Below, piece after piece: positions 20,244 to 28,379 of a DNA stretch of 64,000 nt (position 1 is the stretch's first letter; every line of letters starts with the position of its first letter). The stretch is from Mycobacterium numidiamassiliense. GTDB lineage: Bacteria; Actinomycetota; Actinomycetes; Mycobacteriales; Mycobacteriaceae. The translations under genes and the position numbers were made by a program. The stretch is taken from the NCBI RefSeq assembly GCF_900157365.1, contig NZ_FUEZ01000004.1, forward strand, positions 434,001-498,000, given 5' to 3'. Under the pieces are notes generated by a model. That model was not told where the DNA came from. It was given only the letters and a program-made list of their open reading frames with translations, and searched no databases.

Positions 20244-22502
20244 TCAGCGCGCTGCGGTGACGGCGTCGCCCGGTGGGGTCGTCCTGGCGGGCCCCGATTC
20301 GCTAATGGAGGTCCGATTGCGCAATCGTGCCAAAGGCTTTGGCGCCCACCAGTTCAGGCCGCCGAACACGTGCATGAACGCAGGCACCAACAGCACCCGC
20401 ACCAACGTCGCGTCGGCCAACACCGCAATGGTCAGCCCCACCCCGAACATACGCATGAACGACACCTCGGCGGAGATGAGAGCGGCGAACGAGATCGACA
20501 TCAACAGCGCTGCGGCAGTGATTACCCGGCCTGTGCGCGCAAGGCCTAGCGCGATGCTTTCGTCGTTGTCGGCGTGTGTTTGGGGCGAGTCCAGCCAGTA
20601 TTCGCGGATGCGTGAGAGCAGGAAGACCTCATAGTCCATCGACAATCCGAATGCGATGCAAAACATCAGCACGGGGATGTTCGCGACCAACGTTCCGGTT
20701 GGTGTGGTGCCCAGCGCACCCAGATGCCCGTCTTGGAAGATCCAGACCAGAGCGCCGAACGCCGCTGTCAGCGAAAGCATATTGAGTAGAACTGCCTTGA
20801 TCGGCAGCACCACACTGCCCGTAAATAGGAAAAGTAGCACCAGCGTGACGACGGCTATGAAACCAAACACCGAGGGCAACCGCGACGTAATCCCGTTGAC
20901 ACAGTCTCGATTCATCTGCGCGATGCCAGTCATCAGCACCGCCTGATGGCCCGGCAGCGCAATTGCGTGCAGGCGAGCCAACTGGTTCTCGGATGCTTGC
21001 GTATACAGCGGCGCAGTGCTTTCGACGGTCAGGTAAGCGCTGCCATTGGCCAATGCGGCAGGAGCGGATGGCGGCCCTTTGGGCGCACCGGCGACGAAGG
21101 TTCCGGTCGGCGAGGACACCGCTGATACGTCGGTCACCCGGGATAGCTGCGCGGCATACCTGTCGAGGTCCGGCTGCGTCAGGCCGGCGGTTTCGGGAAG
21201 GACGATCGTCACCCTGGTTTCAGCGTTCGCGTTGAAGCCGTCGCGGATTCGATCGCCGACGACCCGTGCCGACGATGACGTGGGCAGTACTCGGTCGTCG
21301 GGATAGCCCCACCTGATACCGAGGAACGGAGCGCCCAGCGCCAGCAACAGAGCGATGATCGCCAGGCCGACGCGGATCGCGTGCCGCGTGACCAGTTTGG
21401 CGGTTCGGTACCAGAAGCTCCGTTCAACGGGCCGCTGTGGTGGTTCGGGGCGCCGGAACAGTTGCCGACCTAGTTGCCAGACGTTCAGCGCGTCGAGCCG
21501 GTCACCCAGCAACACAATCACGGTCGGCGCCACCACCACAGCCGCCAAGGCGGAAAACGCCACCACTGCAACGCCCGCATACGCGAAGGACTTCAGGAAG
21601 TACATCGGGAAAAACACCATCGCGGCCAGCGCGAGGGCCACCGTCATCGCCGAAAACAGCACGGTGCGCCCTGCAGTCGTCAGGGTACGCACGAGAGCTT
21701 CGTCGCGGTCCACCCCTACGGCCAGTTCTTCGCGGTACCGACTGACGATCAGCAGTGTGTAGTCGATGGCCAAGGCCAGCCCCAGCGCGACCGTGACGTT
21801 CAACGCGAAGATTGACACGTCGGTGACCAACGCGAGCGCGCGCATTACCGCGAGTGCACCCAGGATCGCGAATCCGCCCACGGCCATCGGCAGTGCCGCT
21901 GCCAGCAGCCCGCCGAAAACCCACACCAGCGCAAGGAAACTCACCGGTACCGCGATGAGTTCCATTCGTAGCAAGTCTTTTTCGGTCTGATGGTTGACTT
22001 GTGAATAGACCATCGCAGTCCCGCCCGCTCGCACCGTGACCCCGTCGTGGTCACGCGCGAGGCGGTCCGCCAGTGATTGGGCATGCTTGGGTGCGCTGTT
22101 TTCATCGCCATTGAGCGTGGCGAGAATCATCGCCGACTTCCCGTCGACGCTGAGCATGCCCGGGGCCGCTTGCGGCGTGTCCCACGGCGACGCCACCTGC
22201 GCCACGAACGGTGATTGGGCAAGCTGTCGCACGATGTCGGTGCCGACGGCCCGTGCGGGGCCGTCTTCGGCACCGCCCTCCGAACTCACCAGCAGCACGA
22301 TCTCCATGTCTCCCCGATTGAGCTTTTCGGCGAGGACTGCTGCCGCGTGGGCGGATTCGGAAGTCCGATCGACAAGCCCGCCGCCAGACAGACTATTCGC
22401 GGCGGGGATGCCGAAGATGGCCGTGCCGACCATGACGAGGATTGCGACCGCGATGACCCGTCGCGGCGCGGCGATGGCGATGCGGGCCAGTCTCGTTAGC
22501 AT
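20244..22502 (-). CDS. MmpL-family RND transporter
   Basis: 752 residues. There are two MMPL halves, each a periplasmic loop plus a block of helices: one helix near 13-35 and a block at about 180-340; one helix near 370-390 and a block at about 550-710. The SMDYEVFLLSRIREYW and AIDYTLLIVSRYREEL segments are the paired proton-relay helices of MmpL proteins (Asp-Tyr pairs). It is shorter than the large lipid-exporting MmpLs and has no MmpS neighbour. It is third in the minus-strand cassette after the small peptide and the polyprenyl synthetase (149-bp gap), so it may export their product. A GAGGAC site precedes the ATG. The gene is absent at this spot in M. tuberculosis. Confidence 0.9.
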   Translation of the reverse strand: MLTRLARIAIAAPRRVIAVAILVMVGTAIFGIPAANSLSGGGLVDRTSESAHAAAVLAEKLNRGDMEIVLLVSSEGGAEDGPARAVGTDIVRQLAQSPFVAQVASPWDTPQAAPGMLSVDGKSAMILATLNGDENSAPKHAQSLADRLARDHDGVTVRAGGTAMVYSQVNHQTEKDLLRMELIAVPVSFLALVWVFGGLLAAALPMAVGGFAILGALAVMRALALVTDVSIFALNVTVALGLALAIDYTLLIVSRYREELAVGVDRDEALVRTLTTAGRTVLFSAMTVALALAAMVFFPMYFLKSFAYAGVAVVAFSALAAVVVAPTVIVLLGDRLDALNVWQLGRQLFRRPEPPQRPVERSFWYRTAKLVTRHAIRVGLAIIALLLALGAPFLGIRWGYPDDRVLPTSSSARVVGDRIRDGFNANAETRVTIVLPETAGLTQPDLDRYAAQLSRVTDVSAVSSPTGTFVAGAPKGPPSAPAALANGSAYLTVESTAPLYTQASENQLARLHAIALPGHQAVLMTGIAQMNRDCVNGITSRLPSVFGFIAVVTLVLLFLFTGSVVLPIKAVLLNMLSLTAAFGALVWIFQDGHLGALGTTPTGTLVANIPVLMFCIAFGLSMDYEVFLLSRIREYWLDSPQTHADNDESIALGLARTGRVITAAALLMSISFAALISAEVSFMRMFGVGLTIAVLADATLVRVLLVPAFMHVFGGLNWWAPKPLARLRNRTSISESGPARTTPPGDAVTAAR

Positions 22503-22651
22503 GTGACCGTCCTCTGTGGTGATCTGCGGCTAGTGGTGAAACCCCGTGAATGTGCGGCCACGGCCGGGCAGATGCAGTGCCGCCGACACACCCGCTGATC
22601 CAGCGCGGATCACCACCACGTGCTCGGGTGGTCCGCATCAGCTCCTCGATC

Positions 22652-23779
22652 TCACGCGGAGCGCTCCACGCAGGCGGCCGCCATGTTGCCTAGCGCAGCG
22701 CGAGAAGAATCGTCAATCACCTTGTCGTCCAGACTATTTCGTGCGTATTCGACACGGTGGTCAATCATGTCCTCGATGCTCTGCGCAGCACCTGTGGCGA
22801 CGATCAACGTCCTGAAGCGGTCAAGCATGTCGTCGTCGAGGTCTTCGCTGTTCATCAGTTCGACAAGCTGACGGCGGGTCGGCGCGTCCGCCATCTGGTA
22901 GGCCATCACCACAACACTGGTCGCCTTGCGTTCGAGCAGATCCCCGCCACTGGGTTTGCCCGTGTTGGCCGACGAGCCGAAGACTCCTAGCATGTCGTCG
23001 CGAAGCTGGAAGGCTTCCCCGACAGCGGCACCGTAGCGTCCCAGCTGAGATACCGCGCGATCGTCGCAGCCAGCCATCGCAGCGCCGATTTCCAACGGCC
23101 GGCGCACCGTGTAATTGCCCGACTTGCGCCGCGCCACGTCCAGTACCGCGTCCAGCGGCGGCAGGTCGCGGACATCGCTTGCCAGGTCGGCGAATTGGCC
23201 CACCGCCAGTTCGATGCGCATGGCGTCGTAGCGCGGCCATAGTTGCTGCAGACGGCGGCCTTCGACCCCGCTCTCGCGCAACATCTGCTCGGCCCAAATC
23301 AGGCAGAGATCACCCAGCAGGATGGCCGCTGATTCGCCGAAACGCTCGGCCGAGCCGGACAACCCGCGTTCGCGGTACGACTGGGTCAGCTGGACATGGG
23401 CCGCTGGGCGACCCCGCCGCTTCGACGACTGGTCCATCACGTCGTCTTGTAGGAGCGCGAAGGCGTGCAGCAATTCCAAACTGGCCGCGGCCCGCAGGGC
23501 CGCGTTGCTCGGCTCAGCGCCACACAACCAGCCCACGTACATGAAGGCAGACCGTAAACATTTGCCGCCGGAGACAAACTCCACCAGTGTGTTGCCGGCG
23601 GCGTCGAGACCTGCCCCGTTGAGCTCAACGGAGCAGCGCGTTCCGACGAAGTCCGCCACCTCGTCCAGCACGGCACGCCGCACGTTGGATCGCCAAGCAT
23701 CGTCGCCGACAGTGCCCGACTGGGAGCCTGCCGTTAGCTGCGGCGAATGCGTACCGGCCGGCGATGACAAGGCAGTCAT
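22652..23779 (-). CDS. Polyprenyl synthetase family protein (isoprenyl diphosphate synthase-like)
   Basis: 375 residues from ATG at 23779 (MTALSSPAGTHS). A longer ORF from 23866 would overlap the small peptide gene in another frame. The class I prenyltransferase core has GGKCLRSAF near 70, first Asp-rich motif QDDVMDQS near 110, and second motif LRDDMLGVFG near 265. The usual downstream GDDLREGKRT segment is altered to SGGDLLERKATS, so substrate or activity may differ from housekeeping GGPP synthases. The start lies one base after the stop of the upstream 40-residue peptide (TGAGATG), which implies translational coupling. It may make a C15-C25 diphosphate, or modify the peptide. Confidence 0.88.
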   Translation of the reverse strand: MTALSSPAGTHSPQLTAGSQSGTVGDDAWRSNVRRAVLDEVADFVGTRCSVELNGAGLDAAGNTLVEFVSGGKCLRSAFMYVGWLCGAEPSNAALRAAASLELLHAFALLQDDVMDQSSKRRGRPAAHVQLTQSYRERGLSGSAERFGESAAILLGDLCLIWAEQMLRESGVEGRRLQQLWPRYDAMRIELAVGQFADLASDVRDLPPLDAVLDVARRKSGNYTVRRPLEIGAAMAGCDDRAVSQLGRYGAAVGEAFQLRDDMLGVFGSSANTGKPSGGDLLERKATSVVVMAYQMADAPTRRQLVELMNSEDLDDDMLDRFRTLIVATGAAQSIEDMIDHRVEYARNSLDDKVIDDSSRAALGNMAAACVERSA

Positions 23780-23780
23780 C

Positions 23781-23903
23781 TCAGAACGTGGTGAGGTTGG
23801 CCGCCGGATCCGCCGCGGCGCTCGCTGCGGTGCCCACGGGCGGAGCCACCGTCGCGGTCGCCGCACGACCGGTCGCCTTCACTGTCTCGTTCTGAACGTT
23901 CAT
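23781..23903 (-). CDS. Small peptide (40 residues) upstream of the polyprenyl synthetase
   Basis: ATG at 23903 to TGA at 23781-23783, with a strong GAGGAG site 10 bases upstream, better than that of the following gene. The peptide starts MNVQNETVKATGRA and ends ADPAANLTTF. It is Ala/Thr-rich, has no cysteine or tryptophan, and has no signal peptide. Coupling to a prenyl-transfer-fold enzyme and an exporter makes it a candidate precursor peptide. It could equally be a leader that sets translation of the synthetase. I know of no homologue. Confidence 0.6.
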   Translation of the reverse strand: MNVQNETVKATGRAATATVAPPVGTAASAAADPAANLTTF

Positions 23904-24333
23904 GGACCTTGACTCCTCGGGGTTACAGACGGCGCGATGCCGTCATGCTCGACGTTGCCGCCCGTTATTCGGCGCCAGTCCAGTAACGGATGGGTGGAGA
24001 TAGCCACGAATTTCAGGCACGACCTACCCAGGCCTCAGTCCTCGCGATCGACCTTGAAGGAATAGCAGCGGCTGCGGCGCCCAACCGGCCCCCTTGTCAC
24101 CGGGGACGCCCGAGTCTGCGGTCGTTTGGGACACTGCAAGTCGTCCGCAGAGCAGCCGCAGCGAAGCCGACCACAGCTTGCCTGCGTCAACGCAGGTAAT
24201 TGGCGGTCAACCCGTTCCAGCCGGATAGCGACCGGCGAACTGGTTTTGCCAGCTAGGAATGGGTTTTAGCTCATAGCTGGCACTTAACCAACGCATAGCG
24301 GCAACTACTGTTTACCCCCGCATCATGTGTCTC
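23904..24333. other. 430-bp intergenic region between divergent genes
   Basis: No convincing gene; an ORF at 23990-24199 lacks a ribosome binding site and shows no domain-like composition. It must hold the promoters of the minus-strand peptide cassette and of the plus-strand membrane-protein gene. Three inverted repeats stand out: GACGGC/GCCGTC at 23928-23944 just before the peptide's ribosome binding site, CCTGCGT-CA-ACGCAGG at 24181-24196, and GCCAGCTA/TAGCTGGC at 24248-24255 and 24274-24281. Confidence 0.6.
24181..24196. repeat. Compact palindrome, candidate operator
   Basis: CCTGCGT-CA-ACGCAGG, perfect 7-bp arms around CA, extendable outward to TTG/TAA. It lies roughly midway between the divergent peptide cassette and the His-rich membrane-protein gene, so a regulator bound here could control either side. 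No regulator gene adjoins it. Confidence 0.35.
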
Positions 24334-24717
24334 ATGAGTGAAACATCTGAAACCCCAACTGTGCGGTCCTCGACCGCCACCGCCCCGGTGCCGGCCGCTG
24401 AGCCCGCACCATACGTCCACAAGACCCCCAAGGTCTTCTTAGCCGCGGCCTGGGTTGCCATCGTCGCCGGCATCGTGTTCATCGTCTCCATCATCTTCTT
24501 CGCCGGAATGGCGCTCGGGCATCATGGCGGCGGTCATCACCACCACCACAAGCACCACGCGGCGTTCGCGCACCATCACCCGATGGGTGGCCCGGGTGGT
24601 CCCGGCGGCCAATGGGGCCCGCCGCCCGTCCAACAGGGCGCTCCGCAGGGTGGACCCGCGTCGGCTCCCGCTCCCGGACCCAGCCAGATCCCGTCGTCGG
24701 TCGCTCCCTCGCACTAG
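24334..24717 (+). CDS. Small membrane protein with His-rich and Gly/Pro-rich tail (Rv3706c-like)
   Basis: 127 residues from ATG at 24334 (MSETSETPTVRS). The ATG at 24325 is in frame, but the paralogue next door begins at the matching MSETPESS, so I use 24334. It has a Pro/Ala-rich N terminus, one membrane helix (VFLAAAWVAIVAGIVFIVSI), then a histidine cluster (GHHGGGHHHHHKHH) and a GGPGGPGG tail. The histidines could bind metal outside the cell, but that is a guess. It is the first of two tandem paralogues separated by a strong terminator. Confidence 0.7.
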   Translation: MSETSETPTVRSSTATAPVPAAEPAPYVHKTPKVFLAAAWVAIVAGIVFIVSIIFFAGMALGHHGGGHHHHHKHHAAFAHHHPMGGPGGPGGQWGPPPVQQGAPQGGPASAPAPGPSQIPSSVAPSH

Positions 24718-24803
24718 CCGCAGGGCCGGTGTAGGACAACCAACAGTTCAGATGCTCACGGGGCAATAGGAGGACCCCGGGGGGCCACTAACTCGACAAG
24801 AAA

Positions 24804-24838
24804 GTAGCCCGGCGCTCACCCCCCGAGCGCCGGGCTAC
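24804..24838 (+). terminator. Strong intrinsic-type terminator hairpin
   Basis: Perfect 14-bp inverted repeat, GTAGCCCGGCGCTC at 24804-24817 and GAGCGCCGGGCTAC at 24825-24838, with a 7-base loop. No U-tract follows, as is usual in mycobacteria. It separates the two His-rich membrane-protein genes and shows they are independent transcription units. Confidence 0.75.
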
Positions 24839-24945
24839 CAGTCATTTCGCGACAAGCCGCACTTGGAACCCAATTGGGTTAATTCACAGCAACTTTGTTT
24901 TCCCGGGCCTGTTACATGGTTGCCGACGGGGGCAGTATTCAAGGC

Positions 24946-25476
24946 ATGAGTGAAACCCCTGAATCCTCAACCCAGCCGACTTCCGCTGCCGCCGCTCCGC
25001 CGCCGCCACCACCGACACCGCCACCGCGGGTGGGGCCGCCGCCAGCACCGCTGCCGCCGGAGCCCGTCAAGCCGCCCAAACTGTATGTGGCCGCGGCGTG
25101 GGTGGTCATCGTCGCGGGCATCGTCTTCATCCTGTCGGTCGTGTTCTTCTCCGGAGCAATCGTCTTCGGGCATTACCACCACTGCCATCACCACCACCCC
25201 GGCATGATGGGGCCCGGCGGTCCGGGTGGTCCCGGCGGTCCCGGCCCGTGGCAGTACGGCGGTCCCGGCGGCCCGGGTGGTCCCGGCGGTCCGCCTCCGT
25301 GGGTGTTCGGACCTGGCCCCGGGTTTGCCCCTCCGTTCCCCGGTGGCCCCGGTCCGGGCTTCCCACCGGCGTTCGGCCCGGGTGGTCCGGGTGGGCCGGT
25401 TGCGGGCCCGTTCGGTGGCGGGGGCCCCGCTTCGACGCCGCCGAGCTCAAGTCCGAGCCCGGGTCCGCGGCCCTAG
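24946..25476 (+). CDS. Small membrane protein, second paralogue, with long Gly/Pro-rich tail
   Basis: 176 residues from ATG at 24946 (MSETPESSTQ). It has the same plan as the gene before it: a poly-proline N terminus, the nearly identical helix (LYVAAAWVVIVAGIVFILSV), a short His cluster (GHYHHCHHHHPG, with one Cys), then about 80 residues of GGPGGPGG and PGPGF repeats. The tail is low-complexity and likely disordered outside the membrane. It arose by tandem duplication with divergence of the tail. No function is known. Confidence 0.7.
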   Translation: MSETPESSTQPTSAAAAPPPPPPTPPPRVGPPPAPLPPEPVKPPKLYVAAAWVVIVAGIVFILSVVFFSGAIVFGHYHHCHHHHPGMMGPGGPGGPGGPGPWQYGGPGGPGGPGGPPPWVFGPGPGFAPPFPGGPGPGFPPAFGPGGPGGPVAGPFGGGGPASTPPSSSPSPGPRP

Positions 25477-25527
25477 CCGGAGCTAGCGACTGCTCCTCAA
25501 ACCCGTTGACACCGGTTCTGATCGAGC

Positions 25528-25552
25528 GGTTCGGGCTAGCCGGTTTGGGTAT
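25528..25552 (+). promoter_or_regulatory. Candidate SigF-type promoter before the catalase gene
   Basis: GGTTC at 25528-25532 and GGGTAT at 25547-25552, 14 bases apart. The mycobacterial SigF consensus is GGTTT, 15-17 bases, GGGTA. The -10 is exact, the -35 has one mismatch and the spacer is a base short. It lies 58 bases before the catalase ATG. Confidence 0.45.
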
Positions 25553-25609
25553 TCGACACACGGCCTTCGGAGTACGTGAGATCAGCCCAGTTAACGAGGA
25601 GACGGCCAC

Positions 25610-27058
25610 ATGACAGAGCGCTTCACCACGAACGACGCCGGTATCGCCGCGCCCAGCGACGAACGGTCACTGACGATCGGTCCCGACGGTCCGATCCTGC
25701 TGCAGGATCACTACCTCATCGAGCAGATGGCGCAGTTCAACCGGGAACGGATCCCGGAGCGCCAGCCGCACGCAAAAGGTGGGGGCGCCTTCGGCCACTT
25801 CGAAGTGACCAACGACGTCAGCAAGTACACCCGGGCCGCGGTGTTCCAGCCGGGCACCAAGACCGAGATGCTGGCCAGGTTCTCCACCGTGGCCGGCGAA
25901 CGCGGCAGCCCAGACACCTGGCGCGACCCGCGCGGCTTCGCGCTCAGGTTCTACACGTCGGAGGGCAACTTCGACATGGTCGGCAATAACACGCCAGTCT
26001 TCTTCATGCGAGACCCGATGAAGTTCCAGCACTTCATCCGGTCCCAAAAGCGCATGGCCGCAACGAATTTGCGCGACCACAACATGCAGTGGGACTTCTG
26101 GAGCCTGGTTCCCGAATCCGCGCATCAGGTGACCTGGCTGATGGGGGACCGCGGCATCCCCAAGAACTGGCGTCACATGAACGGCTACAGCAGCCACACC
26201 TACAGCTGGATCAACGCGGCCGGTGAGATCTTCTGGGTGAAGTATCACTTCATCAGCGATCAGGGCATCGACTACCTGACCCAGGAAGACGCCGACCGGC
26301 TGGCCGGTGAGGATGGCGATTACCACCAGCGTGACCTGTACGAGGCGATCGAGCGTGGGGATCACCCGAGCTGGACGCTGAAGATGCAGATCATGCCGTT
26401 CGAGGAAGCCAAGACCTATCGGTTCAACCCGTTCGACCTGACCAAGGTGTGGCCGCACGGCGACTACCCGCTGATCGATGTCGGCAAGATGACCCTGGAC
26501 CGCAACGTCACCGACTACCACACCGAGATCGAGCAGGCCGCCTTCGAGCCGAACAACACGGTGCCCGGCACCGGGCTGAGCCCGGACAAGATGCTGCTGG
26601 CCCGCGGATTTTCCTACTCGGATGCGCACCGCGCGCGGCTGGGCGCCAACTACCGGCAGATCCCGGTCAATACGCCGCACGTGGAGGTGAACAGTTACTC
26701 CAAGGACGGGGCGATGCGGATGAAGAACGCCTCCGATCCCGTCTATGCGCCGAACTCCTACGGCGGCCCGCACGCCGACCCTGCGCGCGCGGCCGAGGTG
26801 GGGTGGGTGGCCGACGGGCAGATGGTCCGCGCCGCGTACACCTTGCGCGCCGACGATGACGACTGGGGCCAGGCCGGTACCCTGGTCCGCGAGGTCCTCG
26901 ACGACGAAGCGCGGGATAGGTTGGCGCACAACATCATTGGTCACGTGTCGAAGGGTGTCAAAGAGCCGGTGCTGTCACGGGTATTCGAATACTGGAGCAA
27001 CGTCGACCCCGACCTCGGCAAAAAGGTCGAAGAAGGTGTGCGATCGAAGCTGGGGTAG
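25610..27058 (+). CDS. Monofunctional haem catalase, small-subunit type
   Basis: 482 residues, the length of clade-3 catalases. Catalytic His54 is in [10 protein letters not shown], the distal-pocket Asn126 is in [14 protein letters not shown], and the proximal haem ligand Tyr336 is in [20 protein letters not shown] precedes the ATG. It dismutates hydrogen peroxide in the cytosol. M. tuberculosis relies on KatG and has no such enzyme, so this is an accessory gene of this lineage. The next gene is an organic-peroxide reductase, and a SigF-like promoter lies upstream, which suggests a stress-response unit. Confidence 0.96.
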   Translation: MTERFTTNDAGIAAPSDERSLTIGPDGPILLQDHYLIEQMAQFNRERIPERQPHAKGGGAFGHFEVTNDVSKYTRAAVFQPGTKTEMLARFSTVAGERGSPDTWRDPRGFALRFYTSEGNFDMVGNNTPVFFMRDPMKFQHFIRSQKRMAATNLRDHNMQWDFWSLVPESAHQVTWLMGDRGIPKNWRHMNGYSSHTYSWINAAGEIFWVKYHFISDQGIDYLTQEDADRLAGEDGDYHQRDLYEAIERGDHPSWTLKMQIMPFEEAKTYRFNPFDLTKVWPHGDYPLIDVGKMTLDRNVTDYHTEIEQAAFEPNNTVPGTGLSPDKMLLARGFSYSDAHRARLGANYRQIPVNTPHVEVNSYSKDGAMRMKNASDPVYAPNSYGGPHADPARAAEVGWVADGQMVRAAYTLRADDDDWGQAGTLVREVLDDEARDRLAHNIIGHVSKGVKEPVLSRVFEYWSNVDPDLGKKVEEGVRSKLG

Positions 27059-27108
27059 TAGAAATTCGATCTTCGCCGCCGCGCAACGCCCTGGCATGAT
27101 CGAGACTC

Positions 27109-27540
27109 ATGACCATTGAAGTCGTTTACACCGCGGAATCCACAGCAACCGGGGGCGGGCGCGACGGCCACGTGAAGTCGGACGACGGCCGCATCGACCT
27201 CGACACCCGGCCGCCAAAGGCGCTGGGTGGCAGTGGCGAAGGCACCAACCCTGAGCAGCTGTTCTCCGCGGGGTACGCCGGCTGCTTCCTCAGCGCGCTG
27301 CGCCTGGTCGCCGGCAAAGCGAAGGTCAAGCTCGATGACGCCACCACCGTGACCGTCCAGATCGGGATCGGACAAGACTCCTCCGACGGCGGGTTCGGGA
27401 TCACCGCCAAGATCGTCGGCTACCTGCCCGGTCTCGACCAGAGCGACGCGAGCGATCTGGTGGAAGCCGCTCACGAGGTGTGCCCGTATTCGAAAGCCAC
27501 CCGGGGCAACATCGACGTGGACATCTCGGTCAAGGTCTAG
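27109..27540 (+). CDS. Ohr/OsmC-family organic hydroperoxide reductase
   Basis: 143 residues, the usual Ohr length. The two redox cysteines are present: C63-type position in SAGYAGCFLSAL and C125-type position in AAHEVCPYSKATRGN, the second matching the Ohr signature. The PKALGGSGEGTNPEQLF segment also fits Ohr rather than OsmC. It reduces organic hydroperoxides with a thiol donor. It follows the catalase by 50 bp on the same strand, so both may be expressed together; no MarR-type OhrR regulator adjoins. Confidence 0.92.
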   Translation: MTIEVVYTAESTATGGGRDGHVKSDDGRIDLDTRPPKALGGSGEGTNPEQLFSAGYAGCFLSALRLVAGKAKVKLDDATTVTVQIGIGQDSSDGGFGITAKIVGYLPGLDQSDASDLVEAAHEVCPYSKATRGNIDVDISVKV

Positions 27541-27560
27541 CCGGGCAGTTGAATCCAGCG

Positions 27561-28208
27561 ATGCGAATCTCCGTCGCGGCGGTGACGGTCGGTATGGCCG
27601 TCGGGACCGCATCGGCGATGCCGGTCGCCGCCGCCCATCCGTCGGATCCCGGGGTGGTGTCCTACGCGGTCCTCGGCAAGGGGTCGGTCGGCAACATCGT
27701 CGGTGGACCGATGGGCTGGGAATCAGTGTTCACCGAACCCTTTCAGGGATTTTTCGTCGACCTCGCCGACTGCAACAACTGGGCGGACATCGGGCTGCCG
27801 GAGGTGTACAACGACCCCGACCTGGCGTCGTTCAACGGAGCCGTCAGCCAGACCTCGGCCAGCGATCAGACCCACTTGGTCAAGCAGGCCATCGGGGTGT
27901 TTGCCACCCCCGACGCCGCGGCCCGGGCCTTCCACCGGGTGGTCGACCGAACCGCGGGGTGCTCGGGTCAGACCACCGCGATGCACCTGGAGAACGGGTC
28001 TACCCAGGTGTGGTCGTTTGCCGGGGGGCCGGCGACGGGTACTGACGAGAACTGGACCAAGCAGGAAGCGGGCACCGATCGTCGTTGCTTCAATCAAACC
28101 CGGCTGCGTGAAAACGTGTTGCTACAGGCCAAGGTTTGCCAGTCTGGCAATGCCGGACCCGCGGTCAACGTGCTGGCCGGGGCAATGCAGAACGCACTGG
28201 GGCAGTAG
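27561..28208 (+). CDS. Secreted PknH-sensor-domain-like protein (Rv3705c-like)
   Basis: 215 residues from ATG at 27561 (MRISVAAVTV). An earlier in-frame ATG at 27480 lies inside the Ohr gene. The signal peptide covers residues 1-27. The rest resembles the extracellular PknH_C-type sensor domain: SYAVLGKGSVGNIVGGPMGWESVF, four cysteines able to form two disulfides (DCNNW, AGCSGQT, RRCFNQT, KVCQSG), and a C-terminal helix. No kinase domain is present. It sits immediately before the egt operon, as in other mycobacteria. No ligand is known. Confidence 0.78.
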   Translation: MRISVAAVTVGMAVGTASAMPVAAAHPSDPGVVSYAVLGKGSVGNIVGGPMGWESVFTEPFQGFFVDLADCNNWADIGLPEVYNDPDLASFNGAVSQTSASDQTHLVKQAIGVFATPDAAARAFHRVVDRTAGCSGQTTAMHLENGSTQVWSFAGGPATGTDENWTKQEAGTDRRCFNQTRLRENVLLQAKVCQSGNAGPAVNVLAGAMQNALGQ

Positions 28209-28379
28209 CGCGGCGGATGTGGGTATTCGTGACAGCCAGATCGGGAGGACCTGCGGGAACGGGAATATGTCGGTGCCATCTGCATGATGAACTGATGGCG
28301 GTTATCGTTCCGGTAGCTGCCCAACATGGCGCCCGTCCTGCACCGTTCAGGCTTTGGTCGGGCCCGGAGGGATCGTGAT

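Noticed and set aside
22393..22638. 81-codon minus-strand ORF between the polyprenyl synthetase and MmpL genes
   Set aside because: It has a GAGGAG near its ATG, but the spacer is only 3 bases and two thirds of it overlaps mmpL in another frame with shadow-like His/Arg-rich composition.
25667..26944. 425-codon ORF antisense to the catalase gene
   Set aside because: Mirror of codon bias in a high-GC gene; no ribosome binding site, no domain-like composition, and the catalase on the other strand is complete with all catalytic residues.
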